From Virgisporangium ochraceum (GTDB taxonomy: Bacteria; Actinomycetota; Actinomycetes; Mycobacteriales; Micromonosporaceae), in NCBI RefSeq assembly GCF_016863655.1, contig NZ_BOPH01000043.1, positions 1 to 64,000 on the forward strand: a stretch of 64,000 nucleotides of DNA. Direction: 5' to 3'. Below are positions 53,852 through 61,882 of this stretch, one piece after another. The notes beneath the pieces were generated by a model. That model saw nothing but the letters and a program-made list of their open reading frames with translations. It made no database searches and was not told the DNA's origin. The translations under genes and the position numbers were made by a program. How positions within the stretch are numbered: the stretch's first letter is position 1; each line of letters begins with the position of its first letter.

Positions 53852-55416
53852 GCCGGCACCCACGTCGTCGGGGTGCCGGCCGGGTACACCGGCCGCGCGC
53901 CCATGTTCTCCAGCCGCACGTCGCGCGACTTGCACTCCCGCACGAACATCGGGTGCAGGCAGTAGACGTCCTCCGGCGCGAGGTTGAGACTGCCCTCGAC
54001 GGTGTACTCGAACTCGGCGTTCAGGTAGTACCCGTCCTCCGACCGGAACCGGCCGATGATCCCCATCTGCGCGAGCATCTCGCGGACCTCCGGGTACTCC
54101 ACCCCGTACGACCGCCGGATCCCGGCGCGGTTGCACATCTGGTGGAGGAAGGAGTCGTCGAACCGGAACGGGAGGTTCGGCAGCAGCCGGTGGGCGATGG
54201 CGCGGGCGTCGGGGAACTGGTGCCCGTAGGAGGCGAAGACCTCGGGGCACAGGATCGCCTCCACCTCGGCGACCGCGTCCAGCACCTCCTCCGGACGCAC
54301 CGCCGGCGTGCCGCGGGCCACGATCGCCCGGTGCAGGGCCCGGTTCAGGATGTGGATGAACTGGCGCGGCAGGAGCTGGGTGTGCCGCAGCATGTACGAG
54401 ACCGTCGGTTCGGTGACGCCGAGCCGGTTCACCACCGACCGCGGCAGCAGCGCCTGCAGCGGCTCGTCGCCGGACGTGAGCAGCTGCGGGTGCCGCTGCC
54501 GCAGGTATCCGGTCAGCCGTGCGTTCGCGGCGTGCAGGAGGTCGGCCGCCGACCACCGCAGCGTCATCGCCTGGGCGAAGTCCTTGAGCGGGTTGGCGCT
54601 GATGCGGTTGATGAGCGGCCACAGCTCGCTCGGGAAGCAGCACCGCAGCCGGTAGCCGCCGTTCGCGCCGCCGGTGCCGATCCGGCCGACCAGGTGGAAC
54701 AGGCCGCGCAGCGTCGGGGTCAGCGTCTCGAGCCCGGGACCGATGTTCTCCAGCGAGTCGATGAGCACGCAGACGGTCGCGCGACGCGCCTTCATGATCT
54801 CGCGGGCGGCCCGGATGCAGTGGGTCCACGGGTGGTCGAGGACCCGGAACCGTTGGTACAGCTTGTCGGCGCCCAGGATCGGCTCGCCCGACCCGACCAG
54901 TTGGGCGAGCCGGTCGGCGAGGAGGTCGAGCACGATGTCGTCGCCGCGCAGCTCGCCGCTGGCCTCGTCGCGCACCGCCTCCCGCAACGGTTTGAGCTCC
55001 TCCCACAGGAAGGACAGCTCGGCGCGCGGGTCGTCGGGGTGGGGGCGGTCGAGCAGGCGCATGGCGACCGGTCCCCACAGCAGCAGGTTCCACACGTCCG
55101 CCACGCCCTCCTCGGTGAGGACGATGTCGCGCCGCAGCCGGTTCACCACGGCGCTCACCCGGGAGAAGATCGCGTCGGTGCGCAGCTGCACGCTGGTGCC
55201 GTACGGGGTCTGCTGCTGCCACAGCAGCAGCGAGGTCTTGCCCGACCCGCGCCGGCCGACGATGAACGTCGGCGACCGGCTCTTCAGCAGCCGGTTCGGG
55301 CTGGCGGTGGGGTCGTGGAGGAGGCTGAGCTCGTCGAGGTCGATCCCCGGCGGGATCGCTGTCGGGCCGAGCGGTTCCTCGTCGGTGAAGACGTCGGCCG
55401 CGGTGTGGGATGGCAT
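53848..55416 (-). CDS. P-loop ATPase coupled to patatin-like effector
   Basis: A 522-residue cytoplasmic protein from the ATG at 55416 with AGGGAGA upstream. Walker A GRRGSGKTSL begins at residue 54 and Walker B VCVLIDSLEN is at about 215-224; the spacing and FIVGRRGSGKTS pattern resemble Sll1717-type/STAND-like P-loop ATPases. The C-terminal half (QLLPRQFIHILNRALHRAIV, YGVEYPEVREMLAQMGIIGR) looks like winged-helix or helical sensor modules, without a recognised name. No signal peptide or TM helix. It is translationally coupled to the patatin-like gene. An ATPase-switch-plus-lipase arrangement is reminiscent of abortive-infection systems, but nothing in the sequence proves that. Confidence 0.75.
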   Translation of the reverse strand: MPSHTAADVFTDEEPLGPTAIPPGIDLDELSLLHDPTASPNRLLKSRSPTFIVGRRGSGKTSLLLWQQQTPYGTSVQLRTDAIFSRVSAVVNRLRRDIVLTEEGVADVWNLLLWGPVAMRLLDRPHPDDPRAELSFLWEELKPLREAVRDEASGELRGDDIVLDLLADRLAQLVGSGEPILGADKLYQRFRVLDHPWTHCIRAAREIMKARRATVCVLIDSLENIGPGLETLTPTLRGLFHLVGRIGTGGANGGYRLRCCFPSELWPLINRISANPLKDFAQAMTLRWSAADLLHAANARLTGYLRQRHPQLLTSGDEPLQALLPRSVVNRLGVTEPTVSYMLRHTQLLPRQFIHILNRALHRAIVARGTPAVRPEEVLDAVAEVEAILCPEVFASYGHQFPDARAIAHRLLPNLPFRFDDSFLHQMCNRAGIRRSYGVEYPEVREMLAQMGIIGRFRSEDGYYLNAEFEYTVEGSLNLAPEDVYCLHPMFVRECKSRDVRLENMGARPVYPAGTPTTWVPA

Positions 55417-55544
55417 GTGATCTCCCTGCTGCTCTCCCTGCTGCGGGTCACGGACCCCGGGTTCCGGCGGTCCACCAGGCAGAGAGCGGCCACGCGCGCG
55501 GAAAAATACCGTCGGACGCGGTTTGCGCGGTCCGCGCGATTTCC

Positions 55545-56603
55545 TCAGCCGGCGGGATACGCCCGCGTCTCGGCGGCCTTGACCGCCGCCCACACCTGGT
55601 GCCCGGGGCCGAGGTCGAGCTGCGTGGCGGCGCCCGGGGTGATGTCGGCGGCGACCGTGATCGGGCCGGTCAGCTGCACGCGCAGGTTGTCGCCGTGGCG
55701 CTGCAGGCCGGTGATCGTGGCGGGCCAGGTGTTGCGGGGGCTGCCGTCGGGGCGGCTGCGGTGCAGGGCGACGGCGGCCGGCGGGAACGCGACGAACGCG
55801 TCACCGTGCACGGTGTCGGCGACGGTGAGGGTCAGGTCGTCGATGCGCACCGTGTGGCCGTCGGCCGTTCCGCGGTAGAGGTTGAGGCCCACGAGCCTCG
55901 CCACGTAGTCGGTGCGGGGCCGTGCGGTGATGGTCGCCGCGTCACCCTCCTGCACGACGCGGCCGTCCTCGATGATGACGAGCCGGTCGGCGAGCACCAG
56001 CGCGTCGAGCGGGTCGTGGGTCACGAGCAGCGTGGCGCCGGGGTGTTCGGCGAGGTGGCGGTGGAGCTCGGCACGGGTGTCGAGCCGGGTGCGGGCGTCG
56101 AGCGCGGCGAGCGGCTCGTCGAGCAGCAGCAGATGTGGACGCACGGCCAGCGCCCGCGCGAGCGCGACCCGCTGCGCCTGCCCACCGGACAGGTGGCGGG
56201 GCCGGGCTGTCACGTGGTCTTCGAGGCCCACCCTCGTCAGCCATTCGGCCGCGGTCCGGCGGGCGGTGCGCCGGTCGGCGCCGTGCCGTCTCGGGCCGAA
56301 CGCCACGTTGTCGAGCGCCGTCAGGTGCGGGAACAGCAGGTAGTCCTGGAACACCACACCGATCGGCCGCTTCTCGGCGGGTGTCCACAGTCGACGGTCG
56401 GGGCGGTCGACGTCCGTCCCGTCGATCGTGACGTGGCCGTCGGACAGCGGTTGGAGACCGGCGAGGGCACGCAGCGCGGTACTCTTGCCGGCGCCGTTGG
56501 GGCCCAGCAGCCCGACCACTTCACCCGCGGCGATGCGCAGCACCACGTCCAGTTCGAACGCGGCCCGGCGCACGACGAGCCGCGCGTCTACGACGTCAGC
56601 CAT
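55545..56603 (-). CDS. modC: Molybdate ABC transporter ATP-binding protein
   Basis: A 352-residue ATPase from the ATG at 56601-56603. Walker A GPNGAGKST, Q-loop VFQDYLLFPHLTALDN, signature LSGGQAQR, Walker B LLLLDEPLAALDA and the switch His in LLVTHDPLDAL are all present. The C-terminal ~90 residues form a TOBE/Mop-type domain (WPATITGLQRHGDNLRVQLT) that senses oxyanion. It powers molybdate or tungstate import with the permease and binding protein encoded upstream and overlaps the permease gene by 16 bases. Confidence 0.92.
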   Translation of the reverse strand: MADVVDARLVVRRAAFELDVVLRIAAGEVVGLLGPNGAGKSTALRALAGLQPLSDGHVTIDGTDVDRPDRRLWTPAEKRPIGVVFQDYLLFPHLTALDNVAFGPRRHGADRRTARRTAAEWLTRVGLEDHVTARPRHLSGGQAQRVALARALAVRPHLLLLDEPLAALDARTRLDTRAELHRHLAEHPGATLLVTHDPLDALVLADRLVIIEDGRVVQEGDAATITARPRTDYVARLVGLNLYRGTADGHTVRIDDLTLTVADTVHGDAFVAFPPAAVALHRSRPDGSPRNTWPATITGLQRHGDNLRVQLTGPITVAADITPGAATQLDLGPGHQVWAAVKAAETRAYPAG

Positions 56604-57373
56604 CGGTCTCGCAACGCCGCGAGGATGACCACCGACACCGTGAGCAGGATCAGGCTGAGCACGATCGCGGCGTCGAGGTCGGTCTCCAGCGCGAGGTAGA
56701 CGGCCAGCGGCATCGTCTGGGTGCGGCCGGGGAAGTTGCCGGCGAACGTGATCGTCGCGCCGAACTCGCCGAGCGCACGCGCCCAGCACAGCACGGCGCC
56801 GGCCGCGACGCCCGGCGCCACCAAGGGCAGCGTCACGTGGGTGAACGTGACCCACCGTCCGGCGCCGAGCGTGGCCGCGGCCTCCTCGTAGCGGGTGTCG
56901 GCGCCGCGCAGGGCACCCTCGACCGCGATCACGAGGAACGGCATCGCCACGAACGCCTCGGCGAGCACGACCCCCGCGGTGGTGAACGGCAACGTGATCC
57001 CGAACGTCGCGTCGAGCCACTCCCCCACCAGCCCGCGGCGGCCGAACACCAGCAGCAGCGCCACGCCGCCGACCACCGGCGGCAGCACCAGCGGCACGGT
57101 CACCAGCGCCCGCACGAACCGGCGGCCGGGGAAGTCGGTGCGGGCCAGCACCCAGGCCAGCGGGACGCCGAGCACCAGGCACACGACGGTGGCGACGGTG
57201 GCGCTCTGCAGCGACAGCCACAGCGCGGTGCGCACCTCGGGCTCGGCGAGCCGTTGCGGCATCGTCGACCACGGCGCGCGGATCAGCAGCGCCGCCAACG
57301 GCAGCACCAGGAACACCAGCCCGATCGCCGCGGGAACCAGCAGCCCGACCGGCACCCGTTGTGTCCGCCGCAC
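56588..57373 (-). CDS. modB: Molybdate ABC transporter permease
   Basis: A 261-residue inner-membrane permease with about six helices from a GTG that follows the modA stop closely. The BPD permease signature GADTRYEEAAATLGAGRWVT and the ending RALGEFGATITFAGNFPGRT are characteristic of ModB/CysT-type permeases. It forms the translocation pore for ModC and receives oxyanion from ModA. Confidence 0.92.
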   Translation of the reverse strand: MRRTQRVPVGLLVPAAIGLVFLVLPLAALLIRAPWSTMPQRLAEPEVRTALWLSLQSATVATVVCLVLGVPLAWVLARTDFPGRRFVRALVTVPLVLPPVVGGVALLLVFGRRGLVGEWLDATFGITLPFTTAGVVLAEAFVAMPFLVIAVEGALRGADTRYEEAAATLGAGRWVTFTHVTLPLVAPGVAAGAVLCWARALGEFGATITFAGNFPGRTQTMPLAVYLALETDLDAAIVLSLILLTVSVVILAALRDRWLTS

Positions 57374-57374
57374 G

Positions 57375-58121
57375 TTACGGTGCCTGGAATCCGGCCTGCG
57401 TCAGCACCGACCGCCCCCGGTCGGAGAGAACATACTGGACGAACGCCCGCGCCCCGCCCTTGTTCGGTGCCCCTTTCAGCACGACGAGCGGGTAGTCGTT
57501 CACGGCCTTCGCCGACTCCGGGAACTCCACACCGTCCACATCGGACGATGCCGCCCGCACGTCGGTGCGGTACACCAGCGCGGCGTCGACCTCGCCGAGC
57601 TTCACCTTGGACAGGGCCGCTCTGACGTCCTGCTCCAGCGTCACCGGCGGCACCGTGACCCCGGCCTTCTTCGCGGCCGCGCCGCACGGCACCTGCTCGG
57701 CGCACAGCGCCACCTTCACGCCCGGCTTCGCGAGGTCAGCCAGCCCCGTGACGCCCTTCGGGTTGCCCTTCGGAACCGCGATCACGAGCTGGTTCCGCAC
57801 GAACGTGGTCGGCGTGCCGTCGGCGCCGCCCGCGTCGGTGACCGTCTTCATGTTCGCGGGCGCGGCCGAGGCGAACACGTCGGCGGGCGCGCCCTGGTTG
57901 ATCTGGGTCGCCAGGGCCGAGCTGCCGGCGAAGTTGAAGGTGACCTTCGCACCCGGGTTCGCCGCCTCGAAGTCCCTCCCGATCCGGGTGAACGACTCGG
58001 TCAGCGACGCCGCCGCGAACACCGTGACCGCGCCCACCTCGCCACCCGACGACGGCTCCCCGCCCGCGCCGCAGCCGACAAGCCCCACCACTATCAGCGC
58101 GGCCAGCACCAGCCGCGTCAC
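57375..58121 (-). CDS. modA: Molybdate-binding lipoprotein
   Basis: A 248-residue lipoprotein with lipobox VGLVGCGAG near residue 17. The ModA fold is plain: VTVFAAASLTESFTRIGRDF at the mature N-terminus (the AAASL serines bind the oxyanion), FNFAGSSALATQINQGAPAD, and VDAALVYRTDVRA. It captures molybdate or tungstate outside the membrane. The GTG start overlaps the stop of the upstream Mop-type regulator (GTGA), completing a regulator-modA-modB-modC operon. Confidence 0.93.
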   Translation of the reverse strand: MTRLVLAALIVVGLVGCGAGGEPSSGGEVGAVTVFAAASLTESFTRIGRDFEAANPGAKVTFNFAGSSALATQINQGAPADVFASAAPANMKTVTDAGGADGTPTTFVRNQLVIAVPKGNPKGVTGLADLAKPGVKVALCAEQVPCGAAAKKAGVTVPPVTLEQDVRAALSKVKLGEVDAALVYRTDVRAASSDVDGVEFPESAKAVNDYPLVVLKGAPNKGGARAFVQYVLSDRGRSVLTQAGFQAP

Positions 58122-58516
58122 CGCGCGACCGCCCGCTCGACCACCACCGTGGTGGACTTGATCACCGCGATCGCCACCGACCCCACCTCCAGGTCGAGAT
58201 CGTCGACCGCCTCGCGGCTCATCAGCGACACCACCCGGAACGGCCCCGCCTGGATGTCGACCTGCGCCATGACGGTGTCCTTCACCACCGCGGTGACGAT
58301 GCCCCGCAGCCGGTTGCGCGCCGACGACTCCTCCGACCGGGCGTCGGGGTCGGCCGCCTGCGCCCGGACGAACGCGGCGAGGTCGGTGCCCCGGATCACC
58401 CGGTGCCCCTGCCCGTCGCGGGTGGCGTCGAGCCGGCCGGCGTCCACCCACCGGCGCACGGTGTCGTCGCTGACCCCGAGCAAGCCGGCGGCCTCCGAGA
58501 TCCGGAACACTGTCAC
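58118..58516 (-). CDS. MerR-like HTH plus TOBE (Mop) molybdate-responsive regulator
   Basis: A 132-residue protein. Residues 1-55 are an excisionase/MerR-type helix-turn-helix (FRISEAAGLLGVSDDTVRRW, DAGRLDATRDGQGHRVI); residues ~65-130 form one Mop/TOBE oxyanion-binding module (RNRLRGIVTAVVKDTVMAQV, SMSREAVDDLDLEVGS type: SLMSREAVDDLDLEVGS, AIAVIKSTTVVV). The HTH-Mop order is the actinomycete substitute for ModE. It heads the mod operon and probably represses it when molybdate is plentiful. Confidence 0.9.
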   Translation of the reverse strand: MTVFRISEAAGLLGVSDDTVRRWVDAGRLDATRDGQGHRVIRGTDLAAFVRAQAADPDARSEESSARNRLRGIVTAVVKDTVMAQVDIQAGPFRVVSLMSREAVDDLDLEVGSVAIAVIKSTTVVVERAVAR

Positions 58517-58709
58517 GCCGGTAGCATACCGTCCGCAGGTGCGGCTGAAAATCTACACGGGACCCGCATCCGCGAGACCAGTATCGTTACATCCACCGCA
58601 TCTGCGCCCGTTGCCGGGAACCACATCGGACAGCCGCAACACCGCGTGATACCGCATTGACGCTGGCGATAACATATCGACGCTGATGCCGATGACGGGG
58701 GAGGACGGC

Positions 58710-61010
58710 ATGGGCACCGATCCGCACGATCAGAGTCCGCACGATCAGAGTCCGCAAGGCCAGAGCCCGGACGGCCAGGCTCCGCACGGCCAGGCTCCGC
58801 ACGGCCAGAGTGCGCACGGCCAGAGCGAGCCGCCGCCGATGCGGCCCGGGTCATATCCGGGCGCCGACCCGGCCGCTTCGCCGGAGCCGCCACCGGTTCA
58901 GCCGCCGCCGGTACCAGTGCCGCCGGTACCGCCGCCGCCCGTGCCACCGTCGGGCTTCCCGGCACTGGGCTTCCCACCGCCCGAGGTGCCGCCACCCGTG
59001 ACGCACGGGCCGCCCGGCTTCGTGCCGCCGGCTTCCGCACCACCCGCCTCGGGGCCACCCGCCCCGGGACCTCCGGCGTTCGGGCCGCCCGGCTTCGTCC
59101 CACCCGCATCCGCACCACCCGCATCCGGACCGCCCGCGTTCGGCGCGCCGGGGGGTGCGCCCATGTGGCCGGCCGGCGCCTTCGTCAGGCCGCCCGCCGC
59201 CCGGCCGCCGCACCGCGGTGGACGGCGGCGGATGCTGCCCTACCTGGCCGGTGCCGCCGCGGTCATCGCGGTGGTGCTGGTCGTCGGGTTGTTGGCGGCG
59301 CTCTCGTTGCAGGGCCCGATCGGCGGCCAGTCGCGGCCCAACGCCGCCCACTACCGGGACCAGGCGGCCGCACAGCTCGACGCGGCGGCCGAGGCGCTGC
59401 TGCTGGCGCCCGGGACGAGGTTCAGCGGCTCGTTCACCGGGCCCGGCGGAGCCCGCGTCCCCGTCACCGCCGAGGTGACCACCGAGGGTTCGACCCTCGC
59501 GACGCTCACGCTCGGCGGCGACCAGGTCCAGCTGCTCAGCACCGCGGAGCGCACGTTCCTGCGGGCCGGCGAGGCGTTCTGGCGCCGCAACGCCGCACCG
59601 CGCGAGAACCTCGCGGAGTACGCGGCCCAGTGGGTCAAGGTCGAACCGGAGCAGTTCGGCCTCGGCGTGCTCGACGCGTTGTCGCCCGTCCTGGTCGCCG
59701 AGGCGCTGTCACCCGGCAGCCTCGTCGGGTACCCGGGCAGCGGCGACGACGACGCCACCCCGGTGCTCGGTGAGACCCGTGAGGTCAAGGGCGTCGAGAC
59801 GCGCGTGGTGCGGGTCGGCACGGTCGACGTCCACGTGACCACCGCGGAACCGAAACGGATCGTGCGGCTCGCCACGGCCGCCGCTGCCGGTCAGAGCGCG
59901 AGCCCGACACCCGGACAGACCCGCACCAGCGGCTACGACAGCGACACGGACGGCGGCCGCTACTTCCTCGCCCGCGCGGCCGGCGACGACTTCGAGCTCG
60001 ACCTCGGCGACCTCAGCGAGAACGAGGCCGCGAAACTGCGCAGCGACCTCGAAGCCAAGATCAACGAACTCCGCACCTCGGTCGACTCGCAGGTGCGCTT
60101 CTCGCTCGACGGTCAGATCACGCTGGCCCCCTGCGGCACCAACGGCTGCACGGCGACGGTCGTCCTGTCGAACAGGATCTCGTCGTCGTCGCCGTACGTG
60201 AAGGCCAACCAGCCGGTCACCGCGTCGGTGACCATCGACATGACGCTCGACGGCCGCCCGGTGCGCTCCTGCACGAACACCGTCTCGATGCCGCCGAACG
60301 GCTCGGCGTCCACCACCTGCTTCGCCGCCTACACGATCCCGCCCTCGCGGAACCCGCGAACGCACCTGGTGCAGGCGTCGGCGCGCGCCATCGCGCGGGC
60401 GGTGGCCGAGGTCGACGTCAAGGCGATGCTCGACGACCTCGTCGCCCAGGCGGCCCGCAAGCGCCGGCCGGACAACGACCCGAGCACCCCGCCCAGCGGG
60501 GTCGCACCGAGCGGGGTCGCGCCGAGCGGGGCGGGAGCGAGCGCGCCGACGTCCGGCCGTCCGTTCGTCAGCGAGCTGCCGACCGCGAGCCGGTCACCGC
60601 TCACGGCCGACCAGCAGCGGACGCTGAAGCGGGTCGACGACCTGGCGAAGAAGGCGTGCGGCGAGATCAAGCGGGGAGCCGGCGAGAGCGCGACCCAGTG
60701 GGGGACGCGCGTGCACAAGCGGCTGGCCGAGCTGATCGCCCAGGAGAACAATCCGAAGCTGTTCGCCGAGGTCGGCTACCTCAACGGCCAGGTGACCACG
60801 AAGTACTACAACCCGTGGTTCGGGCGGAAGGTCTGGCGCAAGGGCACGCGGGTTCCCGACGTGGTCTACGGGTCCGACCGGCTGCAGCCGGAGTTCTTCA
60901 TCGACCTCAAGACCGGCGACACCGGCCTCGACAACAAGTGGTACGGCGAGCTGAACGACCAGCTCCCGCCCGGATACCGGAACCTACCGGTCATCGCTAT
61001 AAGGTGCTGA
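58710..61010 (+). CDS. Single-TM Pro-rich protein with C-terminal PD-(D/E)XK-like nuclease domain, putative polymorphic toxin
   Basis: A 766-residue protein from the ATG at 58710, chosen for GGGGGAGGA five bases upstream (ATG 58686 and 58692 lack this). The cytoplasmic N-terminus (~1-170) has seven 5-residue repeats (PHGQS-like) and Pro/Gly/Ala repeats (PGFVPPASAPPASGPP twice). RGGRRR precedes one TM helix (~176-201), predicting an outside C-terminus. An LppX/LprG-like beta domain follows (~210-470), then repeats APSGV. The final ~135 residues have VPDVVYG (D717), EFFIDLKTG (D732, K734) and a tail YRNLPVIAI, the layout of a PD-(D/E)XK nuclease as in many C-terminal toxin domains. The next gene starts 3 bases later. 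Confidence 0.75.
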   Translation: MGTDPHDQSPHDQSPQGQSPDGQAPHGQAPHGQSAHGQSEPPPMRPGSYPGADPAASPEPPPVQPPPVPVPPVPPPPVPPSGFPALGFPPPEVPPPVTHGPPGFVPPASAPPASGPPAPGPPAFGPPGFVPPASAPPASGPPAFGAPGGAPMWPAGAFVRPPAARPPHRGGRRRMLPYLAGAAAVIAVVLVVGLLAALSLQGPIGGQSRPNAAHYRDQAAAQLDAAAEALLLAPGTRFSGSFTGPGGARVPVTAEVTTEGSTLATLTLGGDQVQLLSTAERTFLRAGEAFWRRNAAPRENLAEYAAQWVKVEPEQFGLGVLDALSPVLVAEALSPGSLVGYPGSGDDDATPVLGETREVKGVETRVVRVGTVDVHVTTAEPKRIVRLATAAAAGQSASPTPGQTRTSGYDSDTDGGRYFLARAAGDDFELDLGDLSENEAAKLRSDLEAKINELRTSVDSQVRFSLDGQITLAPCGTNGCTATVVLSNRISSSSPYVKANQPVTASVTIDMTLDGRPVRSCTNTVSMPPNGSASTTCFAAYTIPPSRNPRTHLVQASARAIARAVAEVDVKAMLDDLVAQAARKRRPDNDPSTPPSGVAPSGVAPSGAGASAPTSGRPFVSELPTASRSPLTADQQRTLKRVDDLAKKACGEIKRGAGESATQWGTRVHKRLAELIAQENNPKLFAEVGYLNGQVTTKYYNPWFGRKVWRKGTRVPDVVYGSDRLQPEFFIDLKTGDTGLDNKWYGELNDQLPPGYRNLPVIAIRC
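58722..58826 (+). repeat. Seven tandem 15-bp repeats in the N-terminal coding region of the nuclease protein
   Basis: Units of the type CCGCACGGCCAGAGT repeat seven times head to tail, with two identical CCGCACGATCAGAGT copies first. Each encodes P-[HQD]-[DG]-Q-[SA]. The perfect 15-base period keeps the frame, so slippage would change only repeat number. Confidence 0.8.
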
Positions 61011-61013
61011 CCC

Positions 61014-61691
61014 GTGGACATCCGCCTGTGGTTCGACGCCGCGCGCCGGTTCCTGCTCCCGGAGCTTCCCGGACAGTGGCGCGTCAAGGTTCCGTACCTG
61101 ATCCACGAACCGGTCGGCTGGACCGCCCGGGTGGTCACCCCCACGCCGTCGGACCACCGGCCGGGCTTCTACCTCGAGGCGATGTGCCAGCTGCTCGCGG
61201 TGCCCCGTCGCGACCTCGTCGCCGACAACGGACTGCGGGTGGGTCACGCCACCGTGGGCGGGTACTGGGACGCGGCTCCGGCCGTCGACGCGTACGAGCC
61301 GGTGATGCGGCAGCTCGCCGACCTGATCCGGGACGACGCGCTGCCGCACTTCGACCGGTACGGCTCGGTCGACGGCTACCTCGCGTTCCTCCGGGAACGG
61401 ATGGCGACGCTGGCCGGCCGCGGCGGCGAGTGGATCGACATCAACGTCGACGAGGCGTTGGCGTACACGCAACTGATCCGCGGCGACCTCGCCGGCGCCC
61501 GGGAGGCGGCGGGCTACGCGGACCGGGCCATGGACAGTGACGGCCGGATCGCCTGGGTCCGCGACGCGCACGCGCGCGTCACCACGGTCATGGCCGCGGC
61601 CGACCGTGACCCGGCCGCGGCCCTGGACCTGTTGCGCGACAACGCCCGCCGCACCGCGAAGGCACTGCGACTGCCGGCACCCGAGCTCTAG
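61014..61691 (+). CDS. Putative immunity protein for the upstream nuclease
   Basis: A 225-residue soluble, largely helical protein with no signal peptide, from a GTG whose ribosome site (AAGGTG) lies in the last codons of the upstream gene. I recognise no named family. Features include a tryptophan-rich start (RLWFDAARRFLLPEL) and an alanine-rich helical C-terminus (LAYTQLIRGDLAGAREAAGY). Its 3-base spacing directly after a gene ending in a nuclease-like domain is the classical place for an immunity gene. That assignment rests on position, not on homology. Confidence 0.55.
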   Translation: MDIRLWFDAARRFLLPELPGQWRVKVPYLIHEPVGWTARVVTPTPSDHRPGFYLEAMCQLLAVPRRDLVADNGLRVGHATVGGYWDAAPAVDAYEPVMRQLADLIRDDALPHFDRYGSVDGYLAFLRERMATLAGRGGEWIDINVDEALAYTQLIRGDLAGAREAAGYADRAMDSDGRIAWVRDAHARVTTVMAAADRDPAAALDLLRDNARRTAKALRLPAPEL

Positions 61692-61762
61692 GCCCCGTAT
61701 CGCTGTGCCAGGCCGCGCCCTCGCGCTCGCGCCCGCGCCGCCCGCGCCGTTGTCGAGGCGTG

Positions 61763-61840
61763 CGCCGATCTTGCACTTGTGGCCGCCCCTATCTGCGGAC
61801 ATATCGCGTTTTGAGGGAGGCCACAGCTGCAAGATCGGCG
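61763..61840. repeat. Long imperfect inverted repeat (26-base arms)
   Basis: Left arm 61763-61788 and right arm 61815-61840 pair with 23 of 26 matches: CGCCGATCTTGCA is perfectly mirrored, then TGTGGCC, then CCC, broken by three mismatches. The 26-base loop is AT-richer. It lies between two convergent genes (stops 61691 and 61883), so it may be a bidirectional terminator; its length and loop also fit a REP/MITE-like dispersed palindrome. The rest of this 191-base gap holds no gene. Confidence 0.7.
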
Positions 61841-61882
61841 GAGAGGGGGACAGGGGGCGGCGGGTTGCGCCGCACCCTCGCT

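Noticed and set aside
51866..55416. Assignment of the ATPase-patatin pair to a known CBASS system
   Set aside because: No CD-NTase-like cyclase is adjacent, so a CBASS label would be unsupported.
58517..58709. Molybdenum-cofactor riboswitch or small gene between the mod operon and the nuclease gene
   Set aside because: I found no conserved Moco riboswitch pattern and no coding frame; the 193 bases most likely hold two divergent promoters.
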